A stretch of DNA of 64,000 bases from Hyphomicrobiales bacterium (GCA_900468805.1 UEIF01000023.1:1-64000), one strand, 5' to 3'; counted from the first letter of the stretch, positions 17,170 through 25,966 are shown. The notes: generated from the sequence alone by a model not told the origin. Numbers and translations: made by a program.

Positions 17170-18545
17170 TGCGTCAAGCTGTTATCATGGCGGTGGCGGT
17201 CCTTTGGACCGCCACCTGTTCAAGTGCCGGGGCGGCGGATCGCATTGTCACGCCCTCGGACAAGGAGGATTTGACGGCGATCGTCGCGCAAGCGGCGGCG
17301 GGAGACCGGCTTATCCTGCGCCCCGGCAGCTACAGAGGGCCACTGACGATCAAAAAACCGATGGTCGTGGAAGGTGATCCTGGCGCGACCATCATCGGGA
17401 ACGGCCATGGCACGGTTGTAACCATCGACGCCGCGGATGTGACATTGCGCGGCGTTGAAATCCGCGGTTCGGGCACGAACCTCGAGATGATGGACTCAGG
17501 CGTGTTTGCGACCGAGGCGGCGACGGGTGCGGTGATCGAGAACAACCTCGTGGCGGTGAACCTCTACGGCATCTACATCCACGGAGCCAAGGACTCTATC
17601 ACGCGCGCAAACAGGATCGTCGGCCTCAAGGAGGGCCGGCTGAGCGAGGCTGGAAACGGTGTGACAGTCTGGAATGCCCCGGGCGCCAAGGTGCTGGCCA
17701 ACGACATCAGTTTCGGTCGCGACGGGATCGCCACCAACGCCAGCAAACGAAACGTCTTCAGCGAAAACCGCTTCCACAACCTGCGTTTTGCCATCCACTA
17801 CATGTACACCAACGACAGCGAGATCCGCGGAAATGTGTCGATCGGGAACGTGGTCGGCTACGCGATCATGTTCTCCAGTCGGCTGAAGATCATCGACAAT
17901 GTCTCTGATGGCGACCGGGATCACGGCGTGCTTCTGAACTTCGCCAATAGCTCGCTCGTCACCGGAAACATCGTCCGGGGACGTCTACAGCCTGAAAGCC
18001 GATGGACGACCGCCGGCTCGCGCGACGCGACACCCGAACTGCCCGCAGATGACGGTACACCGCGACCCGACGGAGACGTGACTGGTCTGCGCGTCGGCCC
18101 CGAGAAATGCGTCTTCGTCTACAACGCAAACAAGAATCGACTCGTCGGCAACGAGTTCAATGGCTGCGCAATCGGCATCCATTTCACGGCAGGGTCGGAA
18201 GGAAATACCATGAGCGGCAACTCTTTCATCAACAACCGCAACCAGGTCAAATATGTCGGAACACGGTATCTGGACTGGTCCGAGAACGGCCGCGGCAACT
18301 ACTGGAGCGACAACCCGGCATTCGATCTCGATGGCGACGGTGTCGGCGACAATGCATACCGCCCCAACGATCTCATCGACAAGGTCTTGTGGACCTCGCC
18401 TCAGGCGAAGGTCCTCACCACAAGCCCAGCCGTTCAGTTCATCCGATGGGCGCAGGCGCAGTTTCCGGCCCTGCTTCCCGGCGGCGTGGTCGACAGCCAT
18501 CCGTTGATGGAACCTCCTGCGGCCCATGGGGACGTACGGCGATGA
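17169..18545 (+). CDS. nosD: NosD, periplasmic copper-chaperone beta-helix protein
   Basis: A 458-residue periplasmic protein with a signal peptide (VIMAVAVLWTATCSSAGAAD) and a right-handed parallel beta-helix of repeated carbohydrate-binding-type turns (repeated N-x-F/I and G-N-x-x units from about residue 70 to 370, e.g. GIYIHGAKDSITRANRIVG). NosD works with the NosFY transporter in maturing the CuZ centre of NosZ. The start overlaps the nosZ stop (TGATG) and the end overlaps nosF (ATGA), so the three genes are tightly coupled. Confidence 0.95.
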   Translation: MRQAVIMAVAVLWTATCSSAGAADRIVTPSDKEDLTAIVAQAAAGDRLILRPGSYRGPLTIKKPMVVEGDPGATIIGNGHGTVVTIDAADVTLRGVEIRGSGTNLEMMDSGVFATEAATGAVIENNLVAVNLYGIYIHGAKDSITRANRIVGLKEGRLSEAGNGVTVWNAPGAKVLANDISFGRDGIATNASKRNVFSENRFHNLRFAIHYMYTNDSEIRGNVSIGNVVGYAIMFSSRLKIIDNVSDGDRDHGVLLNFANSSLVTGNIVRGRLQPESRWTTAGSRDATPELPADDGTPRPDGDVTGLRVGPEKCVFVYNANKNRLVGNEFNGCAIGIHFTAGSEGNTMSGNSFINNRNQVKYVGTRYLDWSENGRGNYWSDNPAFDLDGDGVGDNAYRPNDLIDKVLWTSPQAKVLTTSPAVQFIRWAQAQFPALLPGGVVDSHPLMEPPAAHGDVRR

Positions 18546-19462
18546 CGCATCCGACCGTTCTCTTGTCCGGCGTGGCCAAGCGCTACGGCGAGGTGCAGGC
18601 AGTCAAGGACGTCTCGTTCGTTCTCAACGAGGGCGAAACGGTCGCACTGGTCGGCCACAACGGCGCGGGCAAGACGACGCTGATAAAGCTGATGCTGGGT
18701 CTCATTCGTCCGTCGGCTGGCAGCATTGAGGTGATGGGGGAAGATCCTGCGAGCGGCGATTTCGCCGTGCGTCAGAGGCTTGGTTATCTGCCTGAAAGCG
18801 TCGCCTTCCATATGGCCCTGACAGGCCACGAAACACTCGCTTTCTACGCGCGGCTGAAGCGGGTCGCGGCTGCAAACCCCTTGGACCTCCTGGAACGTGT
18901 TGGACTGGGCGCAGCCGCTGCCGACCGGCCCGTGCGCACCTATTCCAAGGGAATGCGCCAAAGATTGGGGCTGGCGCAGGCGCTGCTCGGGGAACCACGC
19001 CTTCTGCTGCTGGACGAGCCGACGAGCGGCCTTGATCCGGCGCTGCGTCGCAGGTTCTACGATCTGTTGAGCGAACTGCGCGCGAAAGGAACCACCATCC
19101 TCTTGTCGTCACATGCCCTGACCGAACTCGAAGACCGGGTCGACCGGGTGTTGATCGTGAACGACGGCGTGACGATCGCCGACGGAACACTTGACGATCT
19201 GCGGGCTCTCGCACGGCTGCCTACGCGCATCAGCATTAGGTTTCAAAATCGCGCCAGTATCGAAAGTTCGAAGAGCGCACAGGTCGCCTGGAAGGCAACC
19301 GGTACAGCAACTTTCGAAGTTGACGTCGCGATGGAAGACAAGGTCGCCCTCCTCAAGGAGGTGACCACCAATCCCGACGACATTGCGATGCTCCACGTTA
19401 CCGAACCCACTTTGGACGACCTTTACGCGCATTTTCTGAACGGCGGGAGGGCGCGGACATGA
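18542..19462 (+). CDS. nosF: NosF, ABC transporter ATPase for NosZ maturation
   Basis: A 306-residue ATPase partner of NosY. Walker A is GHNGAGKTTL near residue 40, the signature is YSKGMRQRLGLAQALLGE near 137, and Walker B is LLLLDEPTSGLDP. The C-terminal part from about 220 is the extension typical of NosF. ATG 18542 overlaps the nosD stop, and a longer upstream reading is an out-of-frame artefact over nosD. Together with NosD and NosY it forms the complex that delivers copper or sulfur for CuZ assembly. Confidence 0.96.
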   Translation: MTHPTVLLSGVAKRYGEVQAVKDVSFVLNEGETVALVGHNGAGKTTLIKLMLGLIRPSAGSIEVMGEDPASGDFAVRQRLGYLPESVAFHMALTGHETLAFYARLKRVAAANPLDLLERVGLGAAAADRPVRTYSKGMRQRLGLAQALLGEPRLLLLDEPTSGLDPALRRRFYDLLSELRAKGTTILLSSHALTELEDRVDRVLIVNDGVTIADGTLDDLRALARLPTRISIRFQNRASIESSKSAQVAWKATGTATFEVDVAMEDKVALLKEVTTNPDDIAMLHVTEPTLDDLYAHFLNGGRART

Positions 19463-20286
19463 AGAATATCCTGATCCTAGCCTCCAAGGAGATCCGTGAG
19501 GGCCTGCGCAACAGATGGGTCCTCGCGACGACGCTTCTGTTGGCGGCGCTGGCCTTGACCCTGTCGTTTCTAGGCAGCGCACCCACGGGAAACGTCGGCG
19601 TGAACAGGCTTGACGTGGTCATAGTGAGCCTCTCCAGTCTTACGATCTTCCTGGTGCCGCTGATTGCACTCCTGCTGTCTCACGACGCGATCGTAGGAGA
19701 GATGGAGCGTGGCACCATGCTTCTGCTTCTCAGCTATCCGATCGGGCGGAACCAGGTGATCCTTGGCAAGTTTCTTGGCCACATCGCCATACTCTCTTTC
19801 GCCACGCTTTTCGGCTACGGTGCGGCAGCCGTCGCGTTGGCCGCTACCGGAACGGAAATTGATACCGCGAGCTGGATGGCTTTCGCCGCGATGCTTGCTT
19901 CGTCGGTGCTGCTCGGCGCGGTGTTCGTAGCGATCGGCTACTTCGTGAGCGGCATCGTAGGCGAACGCAGCACCGCGGGTGGCATCACCATCGGCGTCTG
20001 GCTCTTCTTCGTGCTGATCTACGACATGGCCTTGCTGGGCGCGTTGGTGGCCGCGGGCGGACACACGCTGCCTGCCGGCCTGCTGGACGCCCTTCTTCTG
20101 CTGAATCCGACCGACGCCTACCGGATGCTCAATCTGGGTTCGGGCGAGGCCCGCGCCTTCTCCGGCATGGCGGGCGTCGCAGGCCATGCCGGGCTCAGTG
20201 GCACAATGCTGGTGTGCGCCCTCGGCGCCTGGACGGTTGCGCCACTTGCACTTGCCGCCCTGATCTTTTCAAGGAGAGAGCTATGA
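19459..20286 (+). CDS. nosY: NosY, ABC transporter permease
   Basis: A 275-residue inner-membrane permease of the ABC-2 type with six hydrophobic segments. The MKNILILASKEIREGLRNRWVL start is typical of the family (amphipathic coupling helix), followed by the LVPLIALLLSHDAIVGEMERGTMLLLLSYP segment. It overlaps nosF by ATGA at 19459-19462 and nosL by four bases at 20283-20286. Works with NosF and NosD in CuZ centre biogenesis. Confidence 0.96.
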   Translation: MKNILILASKEIREGLRNRWVLATTLLLAALALTLSFLGSAPTGNVGVNRLDVVIVSLSSLTIFLVPLIALLLSHDAIVGEMERGTMLLLLSYPIGRNQVILGKFLGHIAILSFATLFGYGAAAVALAATGTEIDTASWMAFAAMLASSVLLGAVFVAIGYFVSGIVGERSTAGGITIGVWLFFVLIYDMALLGALVAAGGHTLPAGLLDALLLLNPTDAYRMLNLGSGEARAFSGMAGVAGHAGLSGTMLVCALGAWTVAPLALAALIFSRREL

Positions 20287-20843
20287 GGAACCTGATCTTT
20301 GCCTTGACTTTCCTGTCACCTCTGCTGCTGGGGGGATGCGAGGATAAACAGCAACCGGTGCCCCCTGCCCCCTTCGCGCTGACAACGGATGCCATCGGCA
20401 GATACTGCGGCATGAACGTGCTCGAACATGCGGGACCCAAAGGTCAGGTGATCCTTGACGCGCGGGTCGGAGAGCCGATCTGGTTCTCGTCGGCACGCGA
20501 CACGCTCGCTTTCACGATGCTGCCAGAGGAGCCGAAGGATTTCGTCGCTATCTATGTGTCCGACATGAGCAAGGCCCCAAGCTGGGAGAAACCCGGAGCG
20601 GAGAACTGGGTCGACGCAAGAACAGCGCTCTACGTCATCGGCAGTTCGATCCGCGGCGGCATGGGAGCCGAAGAAACAGTGCCCTTCTCGACCAAGGAGG
20701 CAGCCATGCAGTTCGCTGCGAGTAATGGTGGCAGCGTGGTGACGTTCGATGACGTCCCCCGCGACTACGTCCTGGGTTCGGGCGCGGAAACGGACCGCCC
20801 CGCCGCCGCGGACGAGAAGGTGGAGGCACATGATCATGGCTAG
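20283..20843 (+). CDS. nosL: NosL, copper(I)-binding lipoprotein
   Basis: A 186-residue outer- or inner-membrane-attached periplasmic lipoprotein; the lipobox LLLGGC places the lipidated Cys near residue 19. NosL delivers Cu(I) to NosDFY/apo-NosZ. Motifs seen are GRYCGMNVLEHAGPKGQV (Cys-Gly-Met of the NosL family), FTMLPEEPKDFVAIYVSDM and FAASNGGSVVTFDDVP. AGGAGAGAGCT precedes ATG 20283; a reading from 20214 would lose the lipoprotein signal. The C-terminal His-rich tail ends EAHDHG. Confidence 0.95.
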   Translation: MRNLIFALTFLSPLLLGGCEDKQQPVPPAPFALTTDAIGRYCGMNVLEHAGPKGQVILDARVGEPIWFSSARDTLAFTMLPEEPKDFVAIYVSDMSKAPSWEKPGAENWVDARTALYVIGSSIRGGMGAEETVPFSTKEAAMQFAASNGGSVVTFDDVPRDYVLGSGAETDRPAAADEKVEAHDHG

Positions 20844-21858
20844 AACGTTCAGTCGTCGTCGAGCTATTGCAATCTTCGCAGCCGCGGCGGGGCTGCCATT
20901 GTTGAGAACTGCCGACGCCGCGCTCCCTGCCACGGTCTGGACGGGACAGGCGCTTGGCGCGCCGGCAACCTTGATTCTGAACCACGAGAACCCTGTCGAG
21001 GCCGCTCGTCTGATCGAACTGGTTGTTGCCGAAGTCTCCAGGCTGGAAACGGTGTTCAGCCTCAGTCGCAACGATTCGGCCCTGACGGAATTGAACAGGA
21101 CGGGAGCTCTGGCAGCGCCTTCGTCCGACCTGGTGTCCCTGCTTGAAACGAGCCGAGGCTTCTGGGAGCTGACTGGCGGCGCCTTCGATCCCACCGTGCA
21201 GCCGCTCTGGTCGCTTTTCTACAAGCATTTCTCGGCTCCGGATGCCGATCCCGCGGGTCCGGCAAAATCCGCGGTCGACCTGACGCTCAAGCAGATAGGC
21301 TTCGACACGGTCGTATTCAGTCGAGACCGCGTCGTCATGCGTCCGCGTATGGCGCTGACCCTGAATGGCGTCGCACAAGGATACATAACCGACCGTATCG
21401 TCGACCTGCTGCGAAACGCGGGCGTGACGAGCAGCCTGGTCGACATGGGAGAGGATCGGGCGATCGGCTCCAAACCGGATGGAACCCCATGGCGGATCGG
21501 ACTGGCGGAAAGCCAGGACGACGATCGTCCCGAACAGATATTGGATATTGTCGACAAGGCCGTCGCGACCTCGAGCGCCGCAGGTTTTCATTTTGACGCG
21601 GCGGGTCGCTTTGGCCATATTCTCGACCCGCGTAATGGGAGCGCACCGGCTATCCATCGACGCGTTTCGGTCGTGGCGAACGACGCGACAACAGCGGATG
21701 CGCTCTCCACTGCCTTCAGCTTGATGGAGGAGGCAAGCATTCGGTCGATCGTCGGAACTCGCTCGGACTTGCTCGTCGATCTGGTGGGCGCGGACGGCGG
21801 CCACGCCCGCTTTGAAGGCAGACCGTCACGGCGCTGCCGACAAGAATCGCGCCGCTGA
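20830..21858 (+). CDS. nosX: NosX, ApbE-family FAD:protein FMN transferase
   Basis: A 342-residue periplasmic flavin transferase that should attach FMN to the Thr of NosR. It has a twin-arginine signal (RTFSRRRAIAIFAAAAGLP). ApbE family motifs are RLETVFSLSRNDSALTELNR near residue 62, LTGGAFDPTVQPLW near 115, MALTLNGVAQGYITDRIVD near 175 and GHILDPRNGSAP near 260. It overlaps the end of nosL by 14 bp. ATG 20830 or the in-frame ATG at 20836 could be used; GGTGGAGGCAC favours the first. Last gene of the nos cluster. Confidence 0.94.
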   Translation: MIMARTFSRRRAIAIFAAAAGLPLLRTADAALPATVWTGQALGAPATLILNHENPVEAARLIELVVAEVSRLETVFSLSRNDSALTELNRTGALAAPSSDLVSLLETSRGFWELTGGAFDPTVQPLWSLFYKHFSAPDADPAGPAKSAVDLTLKQIGFDTVVFSRDRVVMRPRMALTLNGVAQGYITDRIVDLLRNAGVTSSLVDMGEDRAIGSKPDGTPWRIGLAESQDDDRPEQILDIVDKAVATSSAAGFHFDAAGRFGHILDPRNGSAPAIHRRVSVVANDATTADALSTAFSLMEEASIRSIVGTRSDLLVDLVGADGGHARFEGRPSRRCRQESRR

Positions 21859-22065
21859 GACAGTAAAGAAGATGCTCTCCGACGATACCGGCGGCGGCGA
21901 CCCCGGCTACGCAGAGTGCCGGGCGCGGTCATGGCGCCGGTTAGTCGTAACCATTTCAAGCCGTGCATGCGCGGCGGACACTATTTCCACATCAGAAGTA
22001 TCGAACACCCGTGCGCCGGCTGAAAGAATCAAGCCGGGCCCGGCCATATTGAGACAGCTTTTTTC

Positions 22066-22353
22066 CTAGTGGAGCATATCGTGCGACGCCTTCCACGCCT
22101 CAACGTCGTCCTTCGATATCCGTATCCGGGAAAATGACGATTGCGGCTGTAGACGCATCTTGGAGGCGGCAATTTCGCATATCGTTCCGACATGCTCCTG
22201 CAGCCTGGTTTCGTCGGCGCGCGGTGGATGGCTGATCTCCTGCAGGGCGTCGCGATCGACGATGACCACGCGCTGTGCGCCCTCGTGCTCCATCAGCACG
22301 ACGCCTGTTTCTCCGGAAGATTTCAGGAATGCTGTGATGAACCTCGGCAACAT
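22066..22353 (-). CDS. Small conserved-looking protein, paralogue of the protein at 32281
   Basis: A 95-residue protein of unknown function. The start at 22353 is chosen because it follows a strong GAGAGGAGG; the frame is open further upstream to 22581 but would run through a regulatory dyad. It aligns over about 58 residues with the protein at 32281-32679: shared pattern IV.R..L..., PPRA.E.RL, CEIA, then P and DV..W. The general form (short, with a C-terminal DVEAW) recalls small DUF1488-like proteins, but I cannot confirm that. An FNR-type dyad is centred 68.5 nt upstream. Role in denitrification is inferred only from regulation and position. Confidence 0.7.
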   Translation of the reverse strand: MLPRFITAFLKSSGETGVVLMEHEGAQRVVIVDRDALQEISHPPRADETRLQEHVGTICEIAASKMRLQPQSSFSRIRISKDDVEAWKASHDMLH

Positions 22354-22411
22354 GCGGGCTCCTCCTCTCTCGTCCATGATGGACCAGAGCATAACGGGTA
22401 GCATTTCGACG

Positions 22412-22431
22412 TCTTTGACCTCCGTCAAAGA
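22412..22431. promoter_or_regulatory. FNR/NnrR-type dyad with perfect 8-bp arms
   Basis: TCTTTGAC-CTCC-GTCAAAGA is a perfect dyad whose core TTGACCTCCGTCAA (22415-22428) fits TTG-N8-CAA. It sits between two divergent small genes, centred 68.5 nt before the minus-strand gene ending at 22066 and about 86-92 nt before the plus-strand gene at 22507, so it could control both. Confidence 0.75.
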
Positions 22432-22506
22432 GAACGAAAGCGCCAGACCATAAGAATCTTTCTGTGGTTCGCGGCAAGTGACCGCGTTTCGGACATAAGG
22501 AAAGGA

Positions 22507-22680
22507 ATGCCTATGCGCATGTCGCAAAAGCCCTTCATCGTCGAAATCAAAAGACGCCGACGGCGCCGTCCGGCACGTCACGTCGACCTTCCCAAGAGCC
22601 CGCCGGACAAGGCATCCGACACCGACAAGCCCGTCGATTTCGCCTCCGTCACTTTACACGCCTCCGGTCTGGCATCGTGA
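22507..22680 (+). CDS. Small basic protein (57 aa), KPFIVEIK type
   Basis: A 57-residue protein beginning MPMRMSQKPFIVEIKRRRRR. The stretch KPFIVEIKRxR is, to my recollection, a recurrent start of small rhizobial proteins of unknown function. Three in-frame ATGs (22507, 22513, 22519) exist; AAAGGA is best spaced for 22513. It stops 14 nt before the convergent ftrD stop. The arginine run (RRRRRRP) suggests nucleic acid, membrane or heme-protein contact, but nothing more can be said. An FNR-type dyad lies upstream. Confidence 0.6.
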   Translation: MPMRMSQKPFIVEIKRRRRRRPARHVDLPKSPPDKASDTDKPVDFASVTLHASGLAS

Positions 22681-22693
22681 CCGGCCCGCCGCG

Positions 22694-24079
22694 TCAACTC
22701 AGAAAGGCGGCAATCCAGGCGACCGAGAAAGACGTAATCGGAACGGCCATGATGAGTGTCGCACACATTCTGGTGGCAAGACGCGTGTCGCAGAGGGCAC
22801 CGATCTGGAACACCAACGCCGCGGACCAGCCGGCCGCAGCCAGAACAATACCGCCGCGAAACAGATCCGAATACGGTATGATGACGCCGTCGGAGCGCAG
22901 TTGCGAGACGGTCAACGAAAGCAGCCCGCTGAAGAGACAGGCGGAGCCAAGCGGAATGAGCGCCTGCGCCAGATGGTGGAGGAAGCGTCCCCTCATCCGA
23001 AGGATCATTGTGCATGTGGCAAGGGGAATGCCGAAGATGATCGTGGCCGCGGCGACCGAAACCGACAGAAGTACCAGAAGCGCGCCGGCATCCACTGACG
23101 TCATGACATCATTCTCCAAGGGATAGTCGGTCAGGATCCACCAAGGCAGGCGCAGTGAGAGCGGCCAGGCCAAATGCAGATCGAGGCACCGTTCCACCAA
23201 CCACAAGCGGATCATCCGGAAAAGGCCGCTATCAGACCAATGCAAGGCGGCTGGAACGAGCCCGAGGAGAACCGGCACGATCAGAACCGTTTCCCACGTG
23301 CTCGCAAGCCGGCCCGAGCCGTGGACGATGTCGCGGGCCGGATTGCGCCAGGAAAGCCGGATTGCTCCGCGATAACCGGAACACCGGCCGCACATGTGGC
23401 AAGCGCTGGCGCCCTGCATGGTCTTGATGGGAATGAGCGGCGCACAGTTGACAGCGTTGGATCGTCCCTGCTGTTGAGCGCCGGCGCGCCAGCCGTCGGG
23501 ATCAACACGGAAATGCAGAGGCGCGATTTTCGAAACGGTGCCGAAAACGCCGTTGACGGGGCACAGAAACCGGCACCACACTCGTTTTGCCTTGCCGTAG
23601 CGGGCACCGATGATGATGGCGGCAAAGGTCGAGCCGCCAAGCAGCAGTGCGGCAGGCTTCGGATACTGGTAGATGCTTGTCAGTTGTCCGTAGACCGTGG
23701 TCGAGACGAAGGACACGACCGGCCAGCCGGACCACTTCATCCATCCCGGAATTGCCCGCCCGGCGCCGCGCTGGCTGGCAAATTCCGAAAGCGCACCTTC
23801 CGGGCATAGGATTCCGCACCAGAAGCGGCCCACCAGCGCGGTAGCGAGAATGATGAAGGGCCACCAGACGCCCCAGAAGACGAATTGTGCAAAGCGGGCG
23901 ACATTGTTCCACACATAATCGGTGTGCGTGGGACGCGGCAACAAGAGCGGGACCGTGAGAAGGCACGCATAGATGACCACCATCACCCATTGAAGACGGC
24001 GGATGGCCGCCTGATAGCGGAGAAGGAGGTCGCCGAACCTCGCGACGAGCGCCTGCGCACTACTAGCAGAAGACGTCAT
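22694..24079 (-). CDS. ftrD: FtrD-like membrane polyferredoxin of ferrous iron uptake system
   Basis: A 461-residue membrane protein with iron-sulfur motifs FWCGILCPEGALSEF near residue 87, CRFLCPVNGVFG near 172 and CHMCGRCSGYRGAI near 233, and about nine hydrophobic segments. This architecture (NosR/NapH/CcoG-like electron carrier) is found as the fourth gene of FtrABCD systems, where it probably passes electrons in iron transport. It overlaps ftrC by four bases (ATGA at 24076-24079). Its occurrence next to nos genes could suggest a NosR-like role, but the three genes before it fix it as FtrD. Confidence 0.88.
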   Translation of the reverse strand: MTSSASSAQALVARFGDLLLRYQAAIRRLQWVMVVIYACLLTVPLLLPRPTHTDYVWNNVARFAQFVFWGVWWPFIILATALVGRFWCGILCPEGALSEFASQRGAGRAIPGWMKWSGWPVVSFVSTTVYGQLTSIYQYPKPAALLLGGSTFAAIIIGARYGKAKRVWCRFLCPVNGVFGTVSKIAPLHFRVDPDGWRAGAQQQGRSNAVNCAPLIPIKTMQGASACHMCGRCSGYRGAIRLSWRNPARDIVHGSGRLASTWETVLIVPVLLGLVPAALHWSDSGLFRMIRLWLVERCLDLHLAWPLSLRLPWWILTDYPLENDVMTSVDAGALLVLLSVSVAAATIIFGIPLATCTMILRMRGRFLHHLAQALIPLGSACLFSGLLSLTVSQLRSDGVIIPYSDLFRGGIVLAAAGWSAALVFQIGALCDTRLATRMCATLIMAVPITSFSVAWIAAFLS

Positions 24080-24930
24080 GCCGGTGCCTTGCCGGTCAAA
24101 GGAGGCGCATAGGCGAGAGACGCAATCAGCCAGTAGAAGCCGAGGCTGAGAAGAGGAAGAAGCTCCGGACGGGCCCGGTAGCCTACGAGACCGGCGAGAA
24201 AGGCGCCGAAACCGCTGCCATCATCGAGCAGCCCGCTTGAATCCCACAACGGCCCCGTCATCGGTGAGAAAATTCCAAGCGAAATCACCTTATCGACGAC
24301 AATCATCGTCAGCCCGCTTCCGAGCATCAGGAGCAGCACCTCGCTGACGCGCGACAGCACCGTCCTGGAAACCAATTTTGACCCGGCTTTGAACGCCCAG
24401 AAGCTGATTGCGGCAAGCACGAAGCCAGACAGACCTGAAGCGACGACAAAACCGGCCTGCCAGCCTTGCGAGGAAGCCATCAGTCCAAACAGGAAGACGA
24501 CCGTCTCCGCACCCTCGCGGGCCACCGCAAGCGCTGCCAGCGTGGCAAGCCCGGGCCAGTTGCCTGCCTCTGCATGTCGGACGGCGCGGTCTGCTAGATC
24601 CTGTGTCTGGCCGCGATCCATTGAACGCATCCAGAAGACCATCCTGAGCATGAGAATGGCGGCAAGAGCAGCCATGATCATCTGCAGGATATCCTCGCCA
24701 TCCCCTTCAAGGACACCGGCGGCACGGCTCATGATCAATGCCAGCATCAGGGCGAGCGCGAGGCCGGCGCCTGCGCCGGCAAGGATCCAGCTGGTTGCCC
24801 GCCCGCGTGCCTCCGGTGCCGCCCTCGTAGACCAGGCCAGCAGGATTCCGACGACCAGCAGGGCTTCGAAGCTTTCCCGCCAGACCACCGAAGCGATCTC
24901 GAATATTTGCAGAGTAAGATCCGTGCTCAT
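24076..24930 (-). CDS. ftrC: FTR1-family iron permease (FtrC)
   Basis: A 284-residue inner-membrane permease with seven hydrophobic segments and the two REXXE iron-binding motifs of the FTR1 family: RESFE near residue 18 and REGAE near 139 (AVAREGAETVVFLFGL). It moves iron that has been oxidised or handed over by the periplasmic partners. It overlaps ftrB at its start (24927-24930) and ftrD at its end. The order ftrA-ftrB-ftrC-ftrD is complete. Confidence 0.93.
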   Translation of the reverse strand: MSTDLTLQIFEIASVVWRESFEALLVVGILLAWSTRAAPEARGRATSWILAGAGAGLALALMLALIMSRAAGVLEGDGEDILQMIMAALAAILMLRMVFWMRSMDRGQTQDLADRAVRHAEAGNWPGLATLAALAVAREGAETVVFLFGLMASSQGWQAGFVVASGLSGFVLAAISFWAFKAGSKLVSRTVLSRVSEVLLLMLGSGLTMIVVDKVISLGIFSPMTGPLWDSSGLLDDGSGFGAFLAGLVGYRARPELLPLLSLGFYWLIASLAYAPPLTGKAPA

Positions 24931-25277
24931 CGGGCAACCAGCGTTGCAGGAGGCATGTCGAGATGGAAATCATCGAAGAAGGCATAGTTCCCTTCGCTCA
25001 ATGAGCGGAAGACGAGAAAACTCGATGCGCCGGGTGCGAGAACCTTCTCCTTGCGCAGCGGAATGCTTTCAAACTCGATCGGGGTCGAGCCGTCATTGTG
25101 GAGTTCAAGCTTGAAACGGGTGTTCGCAGGCACCTCGATGACCGATGGCGAGACGACGCCATTGCTGAAATGAACCTCGAAAACCGGATCTTCGTCTTCG
25201 GCGAAGGCGGTCGGACAAGGTACCATCAGCACGGCCGCAGCCAGCAGCCGCATCAACCAGCCGATGGCACGCATCAA
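24927..25277 (-). CDS. ftrB: FtrB-like periplasmic cupredoxin
   Basis: A 116-residue exported protein: signal peptide MRLLAAAVLMVPCPTAFAED, then a single cupredoxin_1/EfeO-type domain (FEVHFSNGVVSPSVIEVPANTRFKLELHND ... EGNYAFFDDFH). In FtrABCD systems this copper protein is thought to oxidise ferrous iron for the permease. It overlaps ftrA by four bases (25274-25277) and ftrC by four. Confidence 0.88.
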   Translation of the reverse strand: MMRAIGWLMRLLAAAVLMVPCPTAFAEDEDPVFEVHFSNGVVSPSVIEVPANTRFKLELHNDGSTPIEFESIPLRKEKVLAPGASSFLVFRSLSEGNYAFFDDFHLDMPPATLVAR

Positions 25278-25816
25278 TAACCGCCCTTCTTGCCAATGCC
25301 GGCAAATACGAAGTCGAATTTCAGCGCGAAGGCGTCGGGCCAGGGAGCGACACCCGTCTCCTTATCGACGTGGCGTCCGAAAGACATCTCGCCGTGACCG
25401 CCTGGATGAACGTTGAGCTCCAGGCGATAGCGGCCCGGTCCCGACAGCTTGACATTATCGCCATAATGCGGCCCGTCGCTCGCGACCATGGGCTCAAGTG
25501 ATCCGACTTGCTCCTCGCCATTGTCGAGGTTCCTGACCGTGTATTCCACATGCAGGCTGGGAAGCCAGTCGCCTTCAGCAAAGCCATTCGCATTTTCGGC
25601 GGTCGCGTGGATATCCGCCTCCAGATGGATGTCGGAATCCGCCGCAGCACGCATCATGCCGGGCGGATCCATCTCGATCGGTTGGAGGTAAACCGCTGCG
25701 ACCTCCATGCCGGCCGTGATCTGAGGCGAGCCGATCGGATATTCGGCAGCCTTCAGCGCAAGCGGCATTGCGAGGAGAGCGAGAGGAGCGGCGAATAGAC
25801 TGGCAGCGCGAAGCAT
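25274..25816 (-). CDS. ftrA: FtrA, P19/Tp34-type periplasmic iron-binding protein
   Basis: A 180-residue exported protein (signal peptide ending near LKAAE-Y) of the P19/Tp34 family, a copper- and iron-binding periplasmic component. Family features are EYPIGSPQITAGMEVAAVYLQP near residue 24, EADIHATAENANGFAEGDWLPSL near 67, YGDNVKLSGPGRYRLEL near 118 and the histidine patch HPGGHGEMSFGRHVD near 137. It is the first gene of a four-gene operon overlapping by four bases at each junction. A near-perfect NnrR-type box is centred 67.5 nt before the start. Confidence 0.92.
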   Translation of the reverse strand: MLRAASLFAAPLALLAMPLALKAAEYPIGSPQITAGMEVAAVYLQPIEMDPPGMMRAAADSDIHLEADIHATAENANGFAEGDWLPSLHVEYTVRNLDNGEEQVGSLEPMVASDGPHYGDNVKLSGPGRYRLELNVHPGGHGEMSFGRHVDKETGVAPWPDAFALKFDFVFAGIGKKGGY

Positions 25817-25873
25817 GATGGCGATCCTTAAAGATGAGTGGCGCCGTCACGTTTAACAGCGCGATCGCCCTGC

Positions 25874-25893
25874 TCTTTGCGCTGGCGCAAAGA
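25874..25893 (-). promoter_or_regulatory. NnrR-type box upstream of ftrABCD
   Basis: TCTTTGCG-CTGG-CGCAAAGA has perfect 8-bp arms; its core TTGCGCTGGCGCAA (25877-25890) matches the TTGCG-N4-CGCAA form expected for NnrR. Centred 67.5 nt before ftrA. Confidence 0.78.
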
Positions 25894-25966
25894 TGCGCGT
25901 TTTGGCGGCAGGCAGGCCTTTGCAGGCCGCACATGGCCGAAATCTCGTCACCGGGTCGTCCATTGC

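Noticed and set aside
18107..18541. Upstream extension of nosF over nosD
   Set aside because: The added sequence is arginine- and glutamine-rich shadow translation of nosD; the ATGA overlap at 18542 is the usual nos arrangement.
22354..22581. Longer version of the small gene at 22066 starting at 22581
   Set aside because: It would read through the perfect dyad at 22412-22431, and the paralogue at 32281 shows no counterpart to the extra residues.
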